The notes beneath the pieces were generated by a model, which searched no databases, was not told the origin of the DNA, and worked only from the letters and a program-made list of their open reading frames with translations. Of a DNA stretch of 64,000 nucleotides, positions 62,047 through 64,000 are shown piece after piece (position 1 is the stretch's first letter; each line of letters opens with the position of its first letter). This DNA comes from Pseudomonas sp. FP2196 (lineage in GTDB: Bacteria; Pseudomonadota; Gammaproteobacteria; Pseudomonadales; Pseudomonadaceae). The translations under genes and the position numbers were made by a program. The stretch spans positions 3,647,501-3,711,500 of the forward strand of contig NZ_CP117445.1 in NCBI RefSeq assembly GCF_030687715.1, read 5' to 3'.

Positions 62047-62847
62047 TCACGCCCGCAACAACATATACCCCGCCACCACCAGACACACGCTGGCAAACCC
62101 CACCTGCAACGCCCGCGCCGGCACCCGTGCGCACAGCTTGCGACCGATGATCATGCCGACGACGCTGGCAACAATGAACGCGGCGCCCTGACTGTCGATC
62201 CGCACCCCGGCATGAAACGCGCCGATCACCCCGATCGCGGAAATCAGACTGATCACCATCAGCGACGTGGCAACGATGCCGCGCATTTGCACGTCGGTCA
62301 GTTGCTTGAACGCCGGCACGATCAGGAAACCACCGCCGACACCGAGCAGTCCGGATACCACACCGGTGACCGCGCCCAAGGCTGCCAGAGTCGCGGTGCA
62401 TTTGGCGGTCCAGTCGAAACGCCCGGTCTCTGCATCGAGCATGCAGTTCTTCTGCCCCCAACTGGCGTGACCGTGGTCACTCGGGCCTTGCGCCTGACGC
62501 TCACGCCGCAGCATGCGCCAGGCAACCATGACCATAAGCAGGCTGAACAGCATCATCAGGATCTTCTCGGGCAACTGATGCGCGAAGTAGATCCCCAGCG
62601 GTGAAAACACTGCACCGAGTGCCGCAATCAACAACGCCGCGCGATAACGCACCAAACCATGGCGCAAGCCATCGATGGCCCCGACCGCCGCGGCACTGCC
62701 CACCGCAAACAACGCCACCGGCGCTGCCTGGGTCATCGTCCAGCCCAGCCCGAGCACCAGCGCCGGCACCGCGAGAATCCCGCCGCCGGCCCCGGTCAAG
62801 CCGAGAACCAGTCCCATCACCACACCAAACAGGCTTGCCAGCAACAT
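62047..62847 (-). CDS. TSUP/TauE-SafE family membrane exporter
   Basis: A 266-residue inner membrane protein with about eight helices in two related halves, the duplicated TauE/SafE pattern: GLVLGLTGAGGGILAVPALV at the start and VVSGLLGVGGGFLIVPAFKQ in the second half. The central soluble loop (RRERQAQGPSDHGHASWGQK) contains two His and is followed by a Cys. Such proteins export sulfite, thiosulfate or sulfoacetate-type anions. It lies nine bases after the sulfide:quinone-reductase-like gene on the same strand, which supports a sulfur role. Confidence 0.88.
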   Translation of the reverse strand: MLLASLFGVVMGLVLGLTGAGGGILAVPALVLGLGWTMTQAAPVALFAVGSAAAVGAIDGLRHGLVRYRAALLIAALGAVFSPLGIYFAHQLPEKILMMLFSLLMVMVAWRMLRRERQAQGPSDHGHASWGQKNCMLDAETGRFDWTAKCTATLAALGAVTGVVSGLLGVGGGFLIVPAFKQLTDVQMRGIVATSLMVISLISAIGVIGAFHAGVRIDSQGAAFIVASVVGMIIGRKLCARVPARALQVGFASVCLVVAGYMLLRA

Positions 62848-62856
62848 AGGGTTTTC

Positions 62857-64000
62857 TCAGTCGACCTTGGACAGACTTGTCAGCCACTCGCGGCCCTTGA
62901 GCATGCCGTTCCAGTAGAACCACGGCAGCAACGTCGCCTTGAGCAACCATGCCGAGCGGCGCGGTACGGTCGGGTCCAGCGGAAAGGTCGGCAGCAATTT
63001 GCCGGCATAGCCAAACTCGGCGAGGATCACCTTGCCCTTTTCTACCGTCAGCGGGCAGGAACCGTAGCCGTCGTACTTCAGCGGCAACGGCTGCTGCTTG
63101 CGCAGGGCCAGCAGGTTCTCCGCCACCACGACGATTTGCTTGCGCACGGCCGCCGCGGTTTTCGCATTGCTGGTGCCACAGATATCGCCAAGCGCAAACA
63201 CCTGCGGATAACGCGGATGTTGCAGGCTGTGCGGATTGACTTCGCACCAGCCGGCAGCGTCGGCCAAAGGGCTTTGCGCGATGAAATCCGGCGAGACCTG
63301 CGGCGGCACGACGTGCAGCAGGTCAAAGGTTTTCGCTTGTTGGCTGACGTTGCCGTCGGCGTCCTTGACCTCGAACCACGCAGTTTTCGCCGGGCCGTCG
63401 ACCTTGACCAGATTCGAGTTGAAGGCCAATCGCGCGTTGTATTTTTCGATGTATTTCATCAGTGGCGGGACGAATGTCGCCACGCCGAACAGCGCAGCAC
63501 CGGCCAGGTTGAACTCGACCTCGACCTTGTTCAACACGCCGCTTTTGCGCCAGTAATCGCAGGACAGATACAGCGCTTTTTGCGGCGCGCCGGCGCATTT
63601 GATCGGCATCGCCGGTTGGGTGAACAGTGCCTTGCCACCGCGCAGTTTCTGCACCTGATCCCAAGTGTATTGCGCGTGCTGATAGCTATAGTTGGAGGTG
63701 ACGCCGTGCTGGCCGAGGCTTTCCTGCAAGCCTTCGATTTTCTCCCAGGCCAGGCGCAGGCCGGGACAGACGATCAGGTTTTGGTAGCTGACGGTGCGCT
63801 GATCGTTGAGAGTGAGTTGGCGATTGTCGGGATCGATTGCGGTCACCGCGGCCTGAATCCAGGTGGCCTGACGCGGCATCACTTTGCTCATCGGCCTTAC
63901 GGTGTCTTTGACGTCGTAAGCGCCCCCGCCGACCAGCGTCCACGCCGGTTGATAATAGTGCTGGGCACTGGGTTCGATCACGGTGATCTTCAAGTGCGGA
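62857..64000 (-). CDS. Sulfide:quinone oxidoreductase-like flavoprotein (partial)
   Basis: At least 381 codons; the 5' end lies beyond the window, as the frame remains open at 64000. The visible part begins after the first glycine motif, with KITVIEPSAQHYYQPAWTLV, typical of SQR-type proteins, then LIVCPGLRLAWEKIEGLQES and VFALGDICGTSNAKTAAAVR at the second FAD segment. A Cys lies in MPIKCAGAPQKALYLSCDYW, where type I SQRs have a catalytic Cys, and GYGSCPLTVEKGKVILAEF near the C-terminus has another. It oxidises sulfide or persulfide with quinone as acceptor. The TSUP exporter gene follows directly, so the pair may form a small sulfide-handling operon. Confidence 0.85.
   Translation of the reverse strand, partial: PHLKITVIEPSAQHYYQPAWTLVGGGAYDVKDTVRPMSKVMPRQATWIQAAVTAIDPDNRQLTLNDQRTVSYQNLIVCPGLRLAWEKIEGLQESLGQHGVTSNYSYQHAQYTWDQVQKLRGGKALFTQPAMPIKCAGAPQKALYLSCDYWRKSGVLNKVEVEFNLAGAALFGVATFVPPLMKYIEKYNARLAFNSNLVKVDGPAKTAWFEVKDADGNVSQQAKTFDLLHVVPPQVSPDFIAQSPLADAAGWCEVNPHSLQHPRYPQVFALGDICGTSNAKTAAAVRKQIVVVAENLLALRKQQPLPLKYDGYGSCPLTVEKGKVILAEFGYAGKLLPTFPLDPTVPRRSAWLLKATLLPWFYWNGMLKGREWLTSLSKVD

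Overview
The window reads as chromosomal DNA of a fluorescent-group Pseudomonas. It is GC-rich with strong G/C third-position bias, is studded with the short inverted REP elements typical of P. fluorescens-like genomes, and carries genus-typical gene sets: Spu/Pau polyamine genes, OprD porins, a PaoABC-type oxidoreductase and PreTA pyrimidine reductase. No rRNA, tRNA, CRISPR array, prophage or insertion sequence was seen. Nearly every base outside the gaps described below belongs to a gene.

Layout. 1-300: end of a chromate transporter, then a 550-bp leader-like region (promoter, hairpin, two overlapping tiny ORFs). 0.8-4.5 kb: a glutamine-synthetase-like ligase, a FAD amine oxidase and a DeoR regulator. 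4.8-6.2 kb: a deletion scar joining a beheaded LysR gene to a beheaded quinone reductase, then a small membrane protein. 6.3-10 kb: a three-gene efflux operon (outer membrane factor, HlyD, DUF2955 pump). 10-15.4 kb: housekeeping and unknown genes, including two tandem Cys-repeat secreted proteins and an AT-rich HNH-like gene. 15.5-26.5 kb: a large polyamine locus (PuuR-like regulator, gamma-glutamyl-polyamine oxidase, aldehyde dehydrogenase, ligase, gamma-glutamyl-GABA hydrolase, and a putrescine/spermidine ABC transporter with its binding protein). 26.7 kb: a candidate structured small RNA. 27-32 kb: ThpR, small unknowns, a lipoprotein and lactate permease. 32-38.6 kb: a Tat-exported molybdenum aldehyde oxidoreductase (PaoABC-like) and a cupin / LysR / aldo-keto reductase group. 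38.7-41.5 kb: a hydrolase, a double CAP-domain protein and a DHH phosphoesterase. 41.7-50.2 kb: a complete reductive pyrimidine catabolism locus (hydrolase, NCS1 permease, dihydropyrimidinase, PreT, PreA, RutR-like TetR). 50.3-54.4 kb: CopCD and an EmrAB-type efflux pair. 54.6-62 kb: an exported PuuE-like deacetylase, then a uronate pathway (OprD porin, uronate dehydrogenase, lactonase, DctPQM TRAP transporter). 62-64 kb: a TSUP exporter and a sulfide:quinone-reductase-like flavoprotein cut by the window edge.

How the genes work together. Most of the window is nutrient scavenging: polyamines to GABA and glutamate, pyrimidines to beta-alanine, uronates to aldarates, lactate import and aldehyde detoxification. 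Several of these operons carry an exact AAYAAYAA (Hfq/Crc-type) element at the ribosome binding site, and several have dedicated local regulators with visible palindromes, so they look like carbon-source-responsive modules. The most interesting less-explained items are the coupled leader peptides at 0.4 kb, the Cys-repeat gene pair at 13-14 kb, the deletion scar at 5.37 kb, the candidate sRNA at 26.7 kb and the multi-operator control region at 44.6-45.2 kb.
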